Under the pieces are notes generated by a model. The model was given only the letters and a program-made list of their open reading frames with translations, did not search any database and was not told where the DNA came from. This document shows, piece by piece, positions 1-8,813 of a stretch of 23,526 bases of DNA. Source of the stretch: ZLKRG08 sp963977625. Lineage in GTDB: Bacteria > Actinomycetota > Actinomycetes > Nanopelagicales > Nanopelagicaceae. Each line of letters starts with the position of its first letter. Within the stretch, counting starts at the first letter, position 1. Where the stretch lies: NCBI GenBank assembly GCA_963977625.1, contig CAXBPX010000008.1, positions 1 to 23,526 on the forward strand. The letters run 5' to 3'. Position numbers and translations under genes: made by a program.

Positions 1-576
1 ATCTTTACGATCGCGGCGCTGATCTAATGGATGCATATCTAATTCAGCCATGCGCATTAGATAACGTGGACCCGCAAATGATTTCTTATTCTCTTCATGA
101 TCGCGGATCACGTGGCAAACGTTCTGACACATGTAGCACTCAATGCACTTACGGAATTCCTGCGAGCGCTCAACATCTACTTGTGCCATCCGGAAATCGC
201 CAGGTTTTGAATCTGCCGGAGGTGTAAATGATGGAATTTCACGCGCTTTTTCGTAATTAAATGAAACATCCGTAACTAAATCGCGAATAACTGGAAATGC
301 GCGAAGCGGAGTAACGGTCACAACTTCTGAATCTTCAAAGGTACTCATACGAGTCATACACGCAAGACGCGGCTTGCCGTTGATTTCCATAGAGCAAGAA
401 CCGCACTTACCTGCTTTGCAATTCCAACGAACCGCTAAATCACCCATTTGAGTTGCTTGGATGCGGTGAATTACATCGAGCACTACTTCGCCCTCATTGA
501 CTTCCACCTGTACATCTTTCAAGCCACCGTCGTTTTTATCTCCGCGCCAAAGTCGGAAGTTCATAATGCGGCTCAC
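1..576 (-). CDS. sdhB: Succinate dehydrogenase / fumarate reductase iron-sulfur subunit (partial, C-terminus beyond left edge)
   Basis: Iron-sulfur subunit that passes electrons from the SdhA flavin to the membrane anchor at the inner face of the membrane. About 192 residues are visible and the C-terminus runs off the left edge. Counting from the GTG start, the 2Fe-2S ligands are C53, C58, C61 and C73 (motif CKAGKCGSC, then LAC). A second cluster starts at C144 with CIECYMCQNVC (C144, C147, C150, C154), as in SdhB/FrdB. I chose GTG at 576 because a GGAGG lies 6 bases upstream inside the end of sdhA. The GTGA overlaps the sdhA stop by 4 bases, so translation is probably coupled. An in-frame ATG at 564 lacks a Shine-Dalgarno. 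It is the last of three sdh genes in the order C-A-B. Succinate dehydrogenase is more likely than fumarate reductase in an aerobic plankton-type genome, but sequence alone does not separate them. Confidence 0.93.
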   Translation of the reverse strand, partial: MSRIMNFRLWRGDKNDGGLKDVQVEVNEGEVVLDVIHRIQATQMGDLAVRWNCKAGKCGSCSMEINGKPRLACMTRMSTFEDSEVVTVTPLRAFPVIRDLVTDVSFNYEKAREIPSFTPPADSKPGDFRMAQVDVERSQEFRKCIECYMCQNVCHVIRDHEENKKSFAGPRYLMRMAELDMHPLDQRRDRKD

Positions 577-2465
577 TTGGCACCTCCATAGGTGTTTAAC
601 TCTGCTTCGGTTAAATATTTCTTTAATTCTTCTTTATCAAATAGCTCTGCAAGTTCTGCCGGAATCGCTGGAAGTGGTTGCTTAACTACTGACATTGCCG
701 CGCCATCCCAAGTAGTAATTGAATTTACTTGGCGCCAAGTTGGATCCATCTTTGGGAAATCTTCACGAGTATGTCCACCGCGTGATTCTTCGCGTTGCAG
801 CGCACAACGAGCAATGGATTCAGATACCAACAGCATATTGTCTAAATCTAAAGCTAAATGGAAACCAGGATTGAAATTCTTGCCGCCCTCTGCTTTTGCA
901 TTTGCAGTGCGCTTACGAAGTTCAGCAATTTTGGTAACTGATTCTTCCAATTCATTTTTGGTGCGAATAATGCCGACTAAGTCATTTGTAGTTTGCTGTA
1001 GTTCGGCGTGAATTGTGTATGGGTTTTCCACGTCGGAATTGTTAACCTTATTAAATGGTGCGCTGATGAAATCTTGCGCTTTCTTTATCGATGCTTCTGA
1101 CGGTGGATTAGCGCCATTTGCTTTTACGTAAGCTGCTGCACCATCGCCCGCGCGACGACCAAAGACCAACAAGTCAGATAGTGAATTACCGCCCAAACGA
1201 TTTGATCCATGTAGACCAGCTGCAACTTCTCCAGCCGCAAATAAACCAGGAACTCCGATTGCAGCTGCAGTATCTGGATCCACATCAATTCCACCCATTA
1301 CATAGTGGCAAGTTGGACCAACTTCCATTGGCTCTTTGGTGATGTCTACGCCTGCTAATTCGTAGAACTGATGCCACATCGAAGGTAAACGACGCTTAAT
1401 CTCTTCGGCTGGCAAACGAGTAGAAACATCTAAATAAACACCACCGTGTGGAGTGCCGCGACCTGCTTTAACTTCACTATTGATTGCACGCGCAACTTCA
1501 TCTCGAGGAAGTAGTTCTGGCGGACGACGATTGTTATTTTGATCTGTGTACCAACGATCTGCTTCTGCTTCATTGTCGGCGTACTGTTTCTTGAAAACTT
1601 CTGGAATGTAATTAAACATAAAGCGTTCGCCATTTGAATTACGAAGCACGCCACCGTCACCACGTACTGATTCGGTAACTAAAATTCCGCGAACTGATGG
1701 CGGCCAAACCATTCCGGTTGGATGGAATTGCACAAACTCCATATCTTTCAAACGACCGCCTGCTTTAAGTGCAAGCGCGTGACCGTCGCCGGTACCTTCC
1801 CAAGAATTTGAAGTAACTTTAAATGATTTACCAATTCCGCCAGTTGCTAAAACTACGGCGCTAGATTCAAAGAGTACTTCTTCGCCACTTTCGCGCCAGT
1901 AACCATAAGCGCCCGCAACTCTGCCGTTCTCTTTCAAAATTTCAGTGATGGTTAGCTCTTGGAAAACTTTGATGCGGTGTTCGTAATCGCCAAATTCTTT
2001 TTTATCTTCTTGTTGTAATGCAACAATGCGCTGTTGCATGGTACGAATAAGTTCGAGGCCAGTGCGATCACCAACGTGAGCAAGACGCGGATATTCATGT
2101 CCACCAAAGTTACGTTGCGAAATCTTTCCTTCTTTGGTGCGATCAAATAACGCGCCCCAATATTCCAATTCCCAAATACGTTCTGGCGCTTCTTTCGCAT
2201 GCAGTTCCGCCATGCGCCAATGATTTAAGAATTTGCCACCGCGCATCGTGTCACGGAAATGGACCTGCCAATTATCTTTTTCGTTGACATTTCCCATCGC
2301 TGCGGCAGCGCCACCTTCAGCCATTACCGTATGCGCTTTACCGAATAGCGATTTACAAATAATGGCCACAGTTAAACCAGCTTCACGCGCAGAAACTGCA
2401 GCGCGAAGTCCAGCGCCACCAGCGCCAATAATTACTACGTCATACTTAAATTTCTGAAGAGTCAT
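573..2465 (-). CDS. sdhA: Succinate dehydrogenase / fumarate reductase flavoprotein subunit
   Basis: Catalytic flavoprotein of complex II: oxidises succinate to fumarate in the TCA cycle and feeds electrons to SdhB. It has 630 residues, within the family range. The FAD Rossmann motif GAGGAGLRAA is at residues 14-23. AHTVMAEGG follows, with H45 at the position of the covalent FAD-linking histidine. HPTGMVWPP and TESVRGDGGVLRN are substrate and active-site segments. Near the C-terminal side HYVMGGIDVD and GEVAAGLHGSNRLGGNSL match the second FAD-binding part. It starts 14 bases after sdhC with an ATG and only a weak purine-rich Shine-Dalgarno. Its 3' end overlaps sdhB by 4 bases, so the three genes form one operon. 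Nothing looks broken. Confidence 0.97.
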   Translation of the reverse strand: MTLQKFKYDVVIIGAGGAGLRAAVSAREAGLTVAIICKSLFGKAHTVMAEGGAAAAMGNVNEKDNWQVHFRDTMRGGKFLNHWRMAELHAKEAPERIWELEYWGALFDRTKEGKISQRNFGGHEYPRLAHVGDRTGLELIRTMQQRIVALQQEDKKEFGDYEHRIKVFQELTITEILKENGRVAGAYGYWRESGEEVLFESSAVVLATGGIGKSFKVTSNSWEGTGDGHALALKAGGRLKDMEFVQFHPTGMVWPPSVRGILVTESVRGDGGVLRNSNGERFMFNYIPEVFKKQYADNEAEADRWYTDQNNNRRPPELLPRDEVARAINSEVKAGRGTPHGGVYLDVSTRLPAEEIKRRLPSMWHQFYELAGVDITKEPMEVGPTCHYVMGGIDVDPDTAAAIGVPGLFAAGEVAAGLHGSNRLGGNSLSDLLVFGRRAGDGAAAYVKANGANPPSEASIKKAQDFISAPFNKVNNSDVENPYTIHAELQQTTNDLVGIIRTKNELEESVTKIAELRKRTANAKAEGGKNFNPGFHLALDLDNMLLVSESIARCALQREESRGGHTREDFPKMDPTWRQVNSITTWDGAAMSVVKQPLPAIPAELAELFDKEELKKYLTEAELNTYGGAK

Positions 2466-2479
2466 TTTTACCCATCATC

Positions 2480-3280
2480 CTAGAAGAAATAAAAGTTGGT
2501 AATCGTGCCGGCGGCAACGAGACGGACATATAAATCAGTTAAAGCCACGCCAAATAAAGATACCCAGGCAAAGTTTTGATGCTTTTCGTTTAACTTTGAA
2601 ACAAAATTCCACATCTTGTAGCGCACCGGATGTTTTGAGAAGTTTCTTAAACGACCACCAACAATGTGGCGACATGAGTGGCAAGAAAGTGAATAACCCC
2701 AAAGTAGCGCTGCATTTATCAGTAACACAATGGTGCCAACTGACATATGGCCCCACTCTTTATGTTCATCGCGAAATGCCAACAAAGCATCAATAGTAAG
2801 AATTACGTTAAAGACCATACCTGCAATAAAGAACCAACGATGGCCATTCTGCACAATAAGTGGCGCTTTGGTTTCGCCGCTATATGACTTATGTGGTTCG
2901 GCAACTGCACAAGCAGGTGGTGATTGCCAGAATGAACGGTAGTAAGCCTTGCGGTAGTAATAACAAGTCATTCGAAAACCGAGTGGGAAAATTAAAATAA
3001 ATAAAGCTGGTGAAATTGCTAAACCAAATAGCACTACATGTCCAAATGGAGTTCCGAATAGCGCGGATCCATCTACGCAATCACTAGATAAACACGGAGA
3101 GTAAAAAGGTGAAATTAATGGTTCGGCAAAATAAAACTTTGCTTCAAATGCTCTAAATGTTGCATAAATAATGAATGCAACTAGCACCGCAACCGTAATA
3201 GTTGGTTGTAGCCACCAACGATCGGTGCGCAAGGTGCGTGCATCTATTTTGGCGCGACCTGGGGAGAAAACTCCAGCCAT
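2480..3280 (-). CDS. sdhC: Succinate dehydrogenase cytochrome b / membrane anchor subunit
   Basis: Membrane anchor that carries electrons from SdhB to the quinone. About 266 residues with roughly five hydrophobic segments: the first near residues 30-45, then around 80-105, 150-170, 180-200 and 235-255. His-containing helices can act as heme ligands (HVVLFGLA, NGHRWFF, CHSCRHIVGG). The loop YYYRKAYYRSFWQSPPACA is typical of the large single-anchor SdhC of actinobacteria as I recall it. Start choice: a GGAGG precedes both a TTG at 3289 (2 bases away, too close) and an ATG at 3280 (11 bases away); I take the ATG. The TTG would add three residues. It is the first gene of sdhCAB, immediately downstream of the tRNA terminator, so the operon promoter should lie in about 3281-3357, where I could not pick a convincing one. 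Confidence 0.9.
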   Translation of the reverse strand: MAGVFSPGRAKIDARTLRTDRWWLQPTITVAVLVAFIIYATFRAFEAKFYFAEPLISPFYSPCLSSDCVDGSALFGTPFGHVVLFGLAISPALFILIFPLGFRMTCYYYRKAYYRSFWQSPPACAVAEPHKSYSGETKAPLIVQNGHRWFFIAGMVFNVILTIDALLAFRDEHKEWGHMSVGTIVLLINAALLWGYSLSCHSCRHIVGGRLRNFSKHPVRYKMWNFVSKLNEKHQNFAWVSLFGVALTDLYVRLVAAGTITNFYFF

Positions 3281-3357
3281 TTTTTTCAAAGCCTCCGTGA
3301 AAGATAAGTTCGGGGCTAATTTTGCTCTTTCGGTAAGGCGACGCGCTATCTGGATTA

Positions 3358-3395
3358 AGCAAAAAGCGCGTGCATTTAGTCACGCGCTTTTTGCT
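3358..3395 (-). terminator. Strong intrinsic terminator after tRNA-Ser
   Basis: Perfect 15-bp inverted repeat, arms 3358-3372 and 3381-3395, with an 8-base loop. The arms are GC-rich in the middle (GCGCGTG/CACGCGC) and end in an A-run/T-run, so the structure can work in both directions. On the minus strand it lies 8 bases after the tRNA 3' end and before sdhC. It therefore separates the tRNA transcript from the sdhCAB operon. Confidence 0.88.
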
Positions 3396-3402
3396 ATCTG
3401 CG

Positions 3403-3485
3403 CGGAGGGCGTGGGATTTGAACCCACGAAGGTTTCCCTTGCCGGTTTTCAAGACCGGTGCACTCGGCCGCTATGCGAGCCCTCC
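3403..3485 (-). tRNA. tRNA-Ser (UGA anticodon)
   Basis: On the minus strand the acceptor stem GGAGGGC (3485-3479) pairs perfectly with GCCCTCC (3410-3404), followed by discriminator G at 3403. The anticodon stem CCGGT/ACCGG encloses the loop CTTGAAA, giving anticodon UGA. The T arm is GTGGG TTCAAAT CCCAC. A long variable arm (about AAGGGAAACCTT) marks a class II tRNA, as expected for serine. The 3' CCA is not encoded. It is flanked by its own promoter and terminator, so it is a single-gene transcript. Confidence 0.97.
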
Positions 3486-3494
3486 GTGGGGTAA

Positions 3495-3522
3495 TTTATA
3501 TGGAACTAGGCTGGATTCAAAA
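3495..3522 (-). promoter_or_regulatory. Predicted promoter of tRNA-Ser
   Basis: On the minus strand a TATAAA box (3500-3495) lies 16 bases after TTTTGA (3522-3517), with an overlapping TTGAAT as an alternative -35. Transcription would begin a few bases before the mature tRNA 5' end at 3485. This is visual consensus matching only. Confidence 0.55.
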
Positions 3523-3530
3523 TTCGTAAT

Positions 3531-4406
3531 TTAAACCGCTTTCGCGGCTGCAATTCTCAAAATAGTTAGCGCAGCTAAGCGCACTGTTCGATTATCGGTT
3601 GCATCTATTGATGCATCAATTTCTGTAATGTCAAAATTGTTTACTCTTTTATCCACTGCAATTTTGTATACCAATTTAAGTAATTCATTTGCTGAAATCC
3701 CACCTGGCATCGAAGCTGGTGCGGCGGGGACTTCTGCGCGATTACAGACATCAATATCAATATCTACATAAATATGTGTGCAGTGAGTTAAAGGTTCAAA
3801 CGCCTCTTTGACTATCGAATCTAAAGAATTTTCATTAATTTTATTTCGAGGTATGACTTTGATGCCTGCAGTTTTAGCTCGCTCTGCATAAAATTTAGAA
3901 TTTGCAAAATCATTTATACCAATCTGCACAATTTGTTTGCCTGGTAATCCGGCGTCTAATAATTGTTTTATGGGTGAACCATTTGAAACCCCATCACGTA
4001 AATCATGATGCGCATCTAAAGTAATCAAGCCGATATTTACCAAATCTGTTTTTTTGGCCAACGCGATCACGCCAGAATAAGTGATTGAATTATCTCCACC
4101 TAATAAAATTAAGGTTTTGGCATTTATTTTAGAAATCGCTGCTGCGCTAGCTGTTTGGGAATCAGGATCCGCGACATTACCAAAGTCGACCGCACTTAAT
4201 TTTTCCGCTAAATCAATTTCGGTTTCTGCAAAATAAGTTGAATATTTAAGCAGCGCTTGCCTAATCGCATCTGGCGTCAAAAAAGATTTATTGGGAGTGA
4301 TTGCACTTTTAGATGCACCTACTCCTAAGATTCCAATATCGCCGTTTTCTGCATTTTTAAACCAATGTCCAGCGCGCATCCAATTAGGATCGTTATGCAG
4401 CACCAT
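3531..4406 (-). CDS. hutG: Formimidoylglutamase (arginase/agmatinase family), histidine degradation
   Basis: Predicted to hydrolyse N-formimino-L-glutamate to glutamate and formamide, the last step of histidine degradation. About 291 residues, normal for the ureohydrolase fold. Metal-binding motifs seen: LDAHHDLRDG (the DAHxD ligands) and VDIDIDVCNRA (the DxD ligands). The first ligand motif reads GGDNS instead of the usual GGDHS, so the family's first metal-binding histidine is an asparagine. I recall GGDNS in actinobacterial HutG-like proteins, so it may be a subfamily trait. Start choice: AGGAG precedes ATG 4415 (2 bases) and ATG 4406 (11 bases); I take 4406. The open frame runs further upstream to 4487, but that would overlap hutH. 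It is divergent from hutHUI across a 61-base spacer, which supports the hut assignment over agmatinase. Confidence 0.86.
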   Translation of the reverse strand: MVLHNDPNWMRAGHWFKNAENGDIGILGVGASKSAITPNKSFLTPDAIRQALLKYSTYFAETEIDLAEKLSAVDFGNVADPDSQTASAAAISKINAKTLILLGGDNSITYSGVIALAKKTDLVNIGLITLDAHHDLRDGVSNGSPIKQLLDAGLPGKQIVQIGINDFANSKFYAERAKTAGIKVIPRNKINENSLDSIVKEAFEPLTHCTHIYVDIDIDVCNRAEVPAAPASMPGGISANELLKLVYKIAVDKRVNNFDITEIDASIDATDNRTVRLAALTILRIAAAKAV

Positions 4407-4420
4407 TTTTGCCATGACTC

Positions 4421-4449
4421 CTGACAGAAGAAACCTTTTCGGATAGCCT
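4421..4449 (+). promoter_or_regulatory. Predicted promoter of hutHUI
   Basis: CTGACA (4421-4426), a 17-base spacer, then TAGCCT (4444-4449), which fits the actinobacterial TANNNT -10 form. Transcription would begin near 4456, just before the GGAGG Shine-Dalgarno (4458-4462) of hutH. No repressor operator could be identified in the short divergent spacer. Confidence 0.5.
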
Positions 4450-4467
4450 TTTGCGTCGGAGGTAATA

Positions 4468-6009
4468 ATGCCAGCAGATGTCATCATTGGGACAGATGGT
4501 TTAACGCCAGATCAGCTAATCGCTATCGCACGAAATCACGCAAAAGTTTCCATCTCTGCACCAGCCTTCGAAGCAATCGAAAAATCTCGCGCGATTGTTG
4601 ATTCACTCGCGGCCAGTGAAATTCCAGTTTACGGAATCTCCACCGGATTTGGTGCGCTGGCTCGTAAATTTATTGACGAAGATAAACGAACTCAGCTTCA
4701 GAAATCTCTAATTAGATCGCACGCTGCAAGTTCTGGTGAAATCATTGAAATTGAAGTGGTCCGAGCCATGATGGCGGTAAGACTTGCAACTTTATGTCGT
4801 GGTTTATCTGGCGTGCAAAGTAAAACTGCTGCTGCTTATGCAGCTTTATTAAATGCAGGTATTACTCCAGTGGTTCGCGAATATGGATCTTTAGGTTGTT
4901 CTGGCGATCTTGCACCGCTATCTGCTTGTGCACTTGCAATTATGGGTGAAGGCGAAGTAATTAATAATCACGGACAAATCATCGATGCAGCTAGCGCGTT
5001 AAAAGCCGCTGCAATTACGCCAGTCGAACTCTCCTCAAAAGAAGGTTTAGCTCTTATAAATGGTACTGATGGCATGTTGGGACAATTAGTACTTGCAATT
5101 TCAGATATTTCAAATTTACTAAAGACTTTAGATATCACCACTAGTTTGAGTGTTGAAGCGCTACTTGGTACTGATAAAGTTTTTCAAAAACATCTTCATG
5201 ATTTGCGGCCACAAGTTGGGCAAGGAAAGTCTGCGGCAAATATTGCAAAACTTTTAAGTACGTCGCCACTGGTTAAATCTCATGCCGGAAAAGATGATGG
5301 CCGAGTTCAGGATGCTTATTCATTACGTTGCGCACCTCAAGTTGCAGGCGCAGCGCGTGACACAGTTTCGCATGCTGCCAACGTAGCTGCGCTTGAATTG
5401 CAATCCATTATTGATAATCCGATTGTTTTAACAAATGGCGAAATAAGTAGTAACGGTAATTTTCATGGCGCACCGATTGCATATGTTTTAGACTTTTTAG
5501 CAATTGCGATTGCAGATGCAGCTTCAATGTCAGAACGTCGAAGCGATCGCGCACTAGATGAGCATCGTTCCTTTGGTTTGCCGCCATTTTTAGCAGATGA
5601 CCCAGGTGTAGATAGCGGCATGATGATTGCTCAATACACGCAAGCCGGTTTGGTTTCGGAAATGAAACGGTTGGCAGTTCCAGCATCGGTTGATTCAATT
5701 CCTTCTTCGGCAATGCAAGAAGATCATGTTTCAATGGGTTGGCACGCAGCTAGAAAATTAAGAAAATCTGTTGATGCATTGGCAAGAGTCATTGCAATTG
5801 AATTGATGATTGCATCACGCGCGGTAGAGCTACGAGCACCACTTCTACCATCACCGGGTACCGCTGCTGCTATAAAAACTTTGCGCAGTAAGGTAGCAGG
5901 GCCAGGTAGTGATCGTTGGTTGACTCCTGAAATCGAAAATTCTGTTGAATTAGTTAAATCAAATGCAATTCTAGATTCTGTAGAGAAAGAAGTTGGTGCA
6001 TTGTTATGA
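4468..6009 (+). CDS. hutH: Histidine ammonia-lyase
   Basis: Deaminates L-histidine to urocanate and ammonia, the first step of histidine catabolism in the cytoplasm. 513 residues, the standard length. The MIO cofactor-forming triad is C144-S145-G146 within GSLGCSGDLAPLS; most family members have Ala-Ser-Gly, and Cys at the first position is, as I recall, known in actinobacterial enzymes. PVYGISTGFG (from residue 53) contains the active-site Tyr loop. ALINGTDGM and QDAYSLRCAPQVAG are further family signatures. The ATG at 4468 has a clear GGAGG 5 bases upstream. It overlaps hutU by the 4-base ATGA, so hutH and hutU are translationally coupled. Confidence 0.97.
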   Translation: MPADVIIGTDGLTPDQLIAIARNHAKVSISAPAFEAIEKSRAIVDSLAASEIPVYGISTGFGALARKFIDEDKRTQLQKSLIRSHAASSGEIIEIEVVRAMMAVRLATLCRGLSGVQSKTAAAYAALLNAGITPVVREYGSLGCSGDLAPLSACALAIMGEGEVINNHGQIIDAASALKAAAITPVELSSKEGLALINGTDGMLGQLVLAISDISNLLKTLDITTSLSVEALLGTDKVFQKHLHDLRPQVGQGKSAANIAKLLSTSPLVKSHAGKDDGRVQDAYSLRCAPQVAGAARDTVSHAANVAALELQSIIDNPIVLTNGEISSNGNFHGAPIAYVLDFLAIAIADAASMSERRSDRALDEHRSFGLPPFLADDPGVDSGMMIAQYTQAGLVSEMKRLAVPASVDSIPSSAMQEDHVSMGWHAARKLRKSVDALARVIAIELMIASRAVELRAPLLPSPGTAAAIKTLRSKVAGPGSDRWLTPEIENSVELVKSNAILDSVEKEVGALL

Positions 6010-7655
6010 GCAGAGTAATACATTCTCCACAAGGCACGGCGTTATCAGCACTTGGTTGGCAACAAGAAGCTGCGCTTCGGATGCTGCAAAATAATTTAGA
6101 CCCTGAAGTTGCAGAGCGACCAGAAGATTTAGTTGTTTATGGTGGTACCGGAAAAGCAGCGCGCGATTGGAAATCTTTTGATTCATTAATTAGAACTTTA
6201 AAAACTTTGAAAGCTGATGAAACCATGTTGGTGCAATCAGGTCGACCAGTTGGAGTTTTCCAAACTCACGAATGGGCGCCGCGCGTTCTAATTGCTAATT
6301 CAAATTTGGTAGGCGATTGGGCAAATTGGCCAGAATTTAGAAGATTAGAAGCTGCAGGTTTAACTATGTATGGCCAGATGACTGCGGGTTCTTGGATTTA
6401 TATTGGCACACAAGGAATCTTGCAAGGTACATATGAAACTTTTGCTGCAGTTGCTAACCAAGATTTTGGTGGCACACTTGCAGGAACTATCACTTTAACT
6501 GGTGGGGTTGGCGGTATGGGTGGTGCGCAACCACTTGCAGTAACTATGAATGATGGAGTTTGTATCTGTGTTGATGTTGATGCCAGCAGATTACAAAGAC
6601 GCGTAGATCATCGATATTTAGATGCGTGGACTGATAACGTCCAAGAAGCGATTGAAATTGCTACCAAAGCAAAGGCAGAACGGCGTGCATTTAGCATTGG
6701 ATTGCTAGCAAATGCAGCCACTATTTTTACTGATTTCTTAAAGCGTGGAGTTCCGATAGATATTGTCACCGATCAAACATCTGCGCACGATCCATTCTCA
6801 TATTTACCTGAAGGAATTTCAGTTGAGAATTGGCAAAATGAAATTAAAAAAGACCCTGAAGGTTTTACAAAAAGATCTCGCGAATCGATGGCAAAACAAG
6901 TTGAAGCGATGGTTGGATTTAAAGATGCTGGCGCCACTGTATTTGATTATGGTAATTCGATTCGCGGTGAAGCGATGTTGGCCGGTTACTCTCGCGCTTT
7001 TGATTTTCCAGGATTTGTGCCGGCTTATATCCGACCTTTGTTCTGCGAAGGTAAGGGTCCATTTAGATGGGTGGCATTAAGTGGAGATAAAAAAGATATT
7101 GCAGCAACTGATAAAGCTGTATTAGAACTCTTTCCTGATAACGAACCATTGCATCGCTGGATTAGAAAAGCATCTGAAAAAGTTGCTTTCCAAGGTTTGC
7201 CGGCTCGAATTTGTTGGCTGGGATATGGCGAAAGACATTTGGCGGGCGAACGTTTTAATGACATGGTTGCTAAAGGTGAACTTTCTGCACCAATTGTGAT
7301 TGGTCGTGATCATTTAGATTGTGGATCAGTAGCATCTCCATATCGCGAAACTGAAGCGATGTTAGATGGTTCAGATGCCATTGCAGATTGGCCTCTTTTA
7401 AATGCGTTGGTAAATACCGCATCTGGTGCATCTTGGGTTTCCATTCATCATGGCGGTGGCGTAGGAATTGGCAGATCAATTCATGCTGGACAAGTTTCGG
7501 TTGCAGATGGCACGGCATTGGCGGCAGAAAAGTTACGACGCGTGCTAACAAATGATCCAGGTATGGGTGTAATTCGACATGTTGATGCGGGTTATCAATT
7601 AGCTGATGAAGTAGCAAAAGAACGTCATGTACGTATCCCGATGCAAGAAAACTAA
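6006..7655 (+). CDS. hutU: Urocanate hydratase (urocanase)
   Basis: Adds water to urocanate to give imidazolone propionate, using tightly bound NAD+. 549 residues, the normal size. LTGGVGGMGGAQPLAVTM is the glycine-rich NAD-binding segment. IGRDHLDCGSVASPYRET contains the conserved catalytic-region cysteine. SIHHGGGVGIGRSIHAG is another urocanase signature. The start ATG overlaps the hutH stop (ATGA). The stop lies 9 bases before hutI. It belongs to the hutHUI operon. No disruption is visible. Confidence 0.98.
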   Translation: MSRVIHSPQGTALSALGWQQEAALRMLQNNLDPEVAERPEDLVVYGGTGKAARDWKSFDSLIRTLKTLKADETMLVQSGRPVGVFQTHEWAPRVLIANSNLVGDWANWPEFRRLEAAGLTMYGQMTAGSWIYIGTQGILQGTYETFAAVANQDFGGTLAGTITLTGGVGGMGGAQPLAVTMNDGVCICVDVDASRLQRRVDHRYLDAWTDNVQEAIEIATKAKAERRAFSIGLLANAATIFTDFLKRGVPIDIVTDQTSAHDPFSYLPEGISVENWQNEIKKDPEGFTKRSRESMAKQVEAMVGFKDAGATVFDYGNSIRGEAMLAGYSRAFDFPGFVPAYIRPLFCEGKGPFRWVALSGDKKDIAATDKAVLELFPDNEPLHRWIRKASEKVAFQGLPARICWLGYGERHLAGERFNDMVAKGELSAPIVIGRDHLDCGSVASPYRETEAMLDGSDAIADWPLLNALVNTASGASWVSIHHGGGVGIGRSIHAGQVSVADGTALAAEKLRRVLTNDPGMGVIRHVDAGYQLADEVAKERHVRIPMQEN

Positions 7656-7664
7656 TTAGGTCTA

Positions 7665-8813
7665 ATGAGCAGCATAATTATTAGCAATATTGGCCAATTA
7701 ATCACTAATTCAGATCAAAATCTAGGCATTATTAATGATGCAGCTTTGGTGATTGAAAATGACAAAGTGCAATGGGTTGGCGAAAATAAGCTTGCACCAG
7801 CGGCAGATAAATTAATCGATGCAGATGGTGGTGTAGTGACACCAGGTTTTGTGGATTCACATACCCATGCAGTTTTTGCTGGTGATAGAAGTAAAGATTA
7901 CGTTGCAAGAATGGCAGGCGTTAAATATGCAACTGGTGGCATTAAAACCACCGTAGCTGCTACCAGATCAGCAACTCTCGAAGAATTAAAAACACATACG
8001 AAAAAATTACTTGGTAAATGCAAAAGCCAGGGAACTACGACCATCGAAATTAAATCTGGTTACGGTTTAGATCTGGAAAGTGAAGTCAAAATTCTCCAAG
8101 TAGCACAATCCTTCACTGAAGAGACAACATTTCTTGGTGCACATGTGATTCCTGCCGAATATGAAAATAATCGCGATGGTTATATAAATTTGGTAAAAGG
8201 TGAAATGCTAAATGCAGTTTTGCCTCATGCAAAGTGGATAGATGTTTTCTGTGATCAAGGGGCTTTCACAGTTGATGAAGCGCGCGAAATTCTAAAAACA
8301 GGTATCGCAAAAGGATTACTTGGACGCATCCATGGAAATCAATTGGGAGATACCGGCGGCGCGGAATTAGCAATTGAATTAAATTTGGCTTCTGTTGATC
8401 ATGCAACGGTGGTTTCAGAAAAAACAATTGAAGCTCTTGCAAATAGCGAAGTTGTAACTACTTTCCTGCCGGGTGCGGAATTCTTTACTAAATCTAATTA
8501 CCCAAATGTAAAACGTTATTTTGAATTGGGTGCCAAGGTTGCATTAGCAACTGACTGCAATCCGGGATCTTCATTTTTAACTTCCATGCCAGTTGTAATG
8601 TCACTTGCTATTCGTGAGATGGGTTTTACTCCTGAACAAGCACTTTATGCAGCCACTATGGGTGGCGCAGCCGCGCTAAAACGTAGCGATATTGGCCATT
8701 TACAAGTGGGCGCAAACGCAGATTTAGCGATTTGGAGCGCGCCGACTTACGAACATATTCCGTATCGTTTTGGTGAAATTGAATGCCAAGTCTTATCGAC
8801 TGGGAAGTTTTAG
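7665..8813 (+). CDS. hutI: Imidazolonepropionase
   Basis: Metal-dependent amidohydrolase that opens the imidazolone ring to give formimidoylglutamate, the substrate of HutG. 382 residues. The N-terminal beta segment is followed by TPGFVDSHTHAVFAGDR (the HxH metal ligands and HutI-specific tail), then KSGYGLDLESE, LGAHVIPAEY, RIHGNQLGDTGG and ALATDCNPGSS, the usual order in HutI. The ATG is preceded only by a weak AGG. Its last 21 bases overlap the 3' end of the convergent HAD gene, so there is no room for a conventional terminator between them. Confidence 0.96.
   Translation: MSSIIISNIGQLITNSDQNLGIINDAALVIENDKVQWVGENKLAPAADKLIDADGGVVTPGFVDSHTHAVFAGDRSKDYVARMAGVKYATGGIKTTVAATRSATLEELKTHTKKLLGKCKSQGTTTIEIKSGYGLDLESEVKILQVAQSFTEETTFLGAHVIPAEYENNRDGYINLVKGEMLNAVLPHAKWIDVFCDQGAFTVDEAREILKTGIAKGLLGRIHGNQLGDTGGAELAIELNLASVDHATVVSEKTIEALANSEVVTTFLPGAEFFTKSNYPNVKRYFELGAKVALATDCNPGSSFLTSMPVVMSLAIREMGFTPEQALYAATMGGAAALKRSDIGHLQVGANADLAIWSAPTYEHIPYRFGEIECQVLSTGKF

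Noticed and set aside
592..1011. 139-residue plus-strand frame opposite sdhA
   Set aside because: Lies fully inside sdhA on the other strand and shows low-complexity serine/alanine composition; no start signal.
3171..3494. 107-residue plus-strand open frame across the sdhC 5' end, the terminator and the tRNA
   Set aside because: It reads through the complement of a tRNA and a perfect terminator hairpin; no Shine-Dalgarno and no family resemblance.
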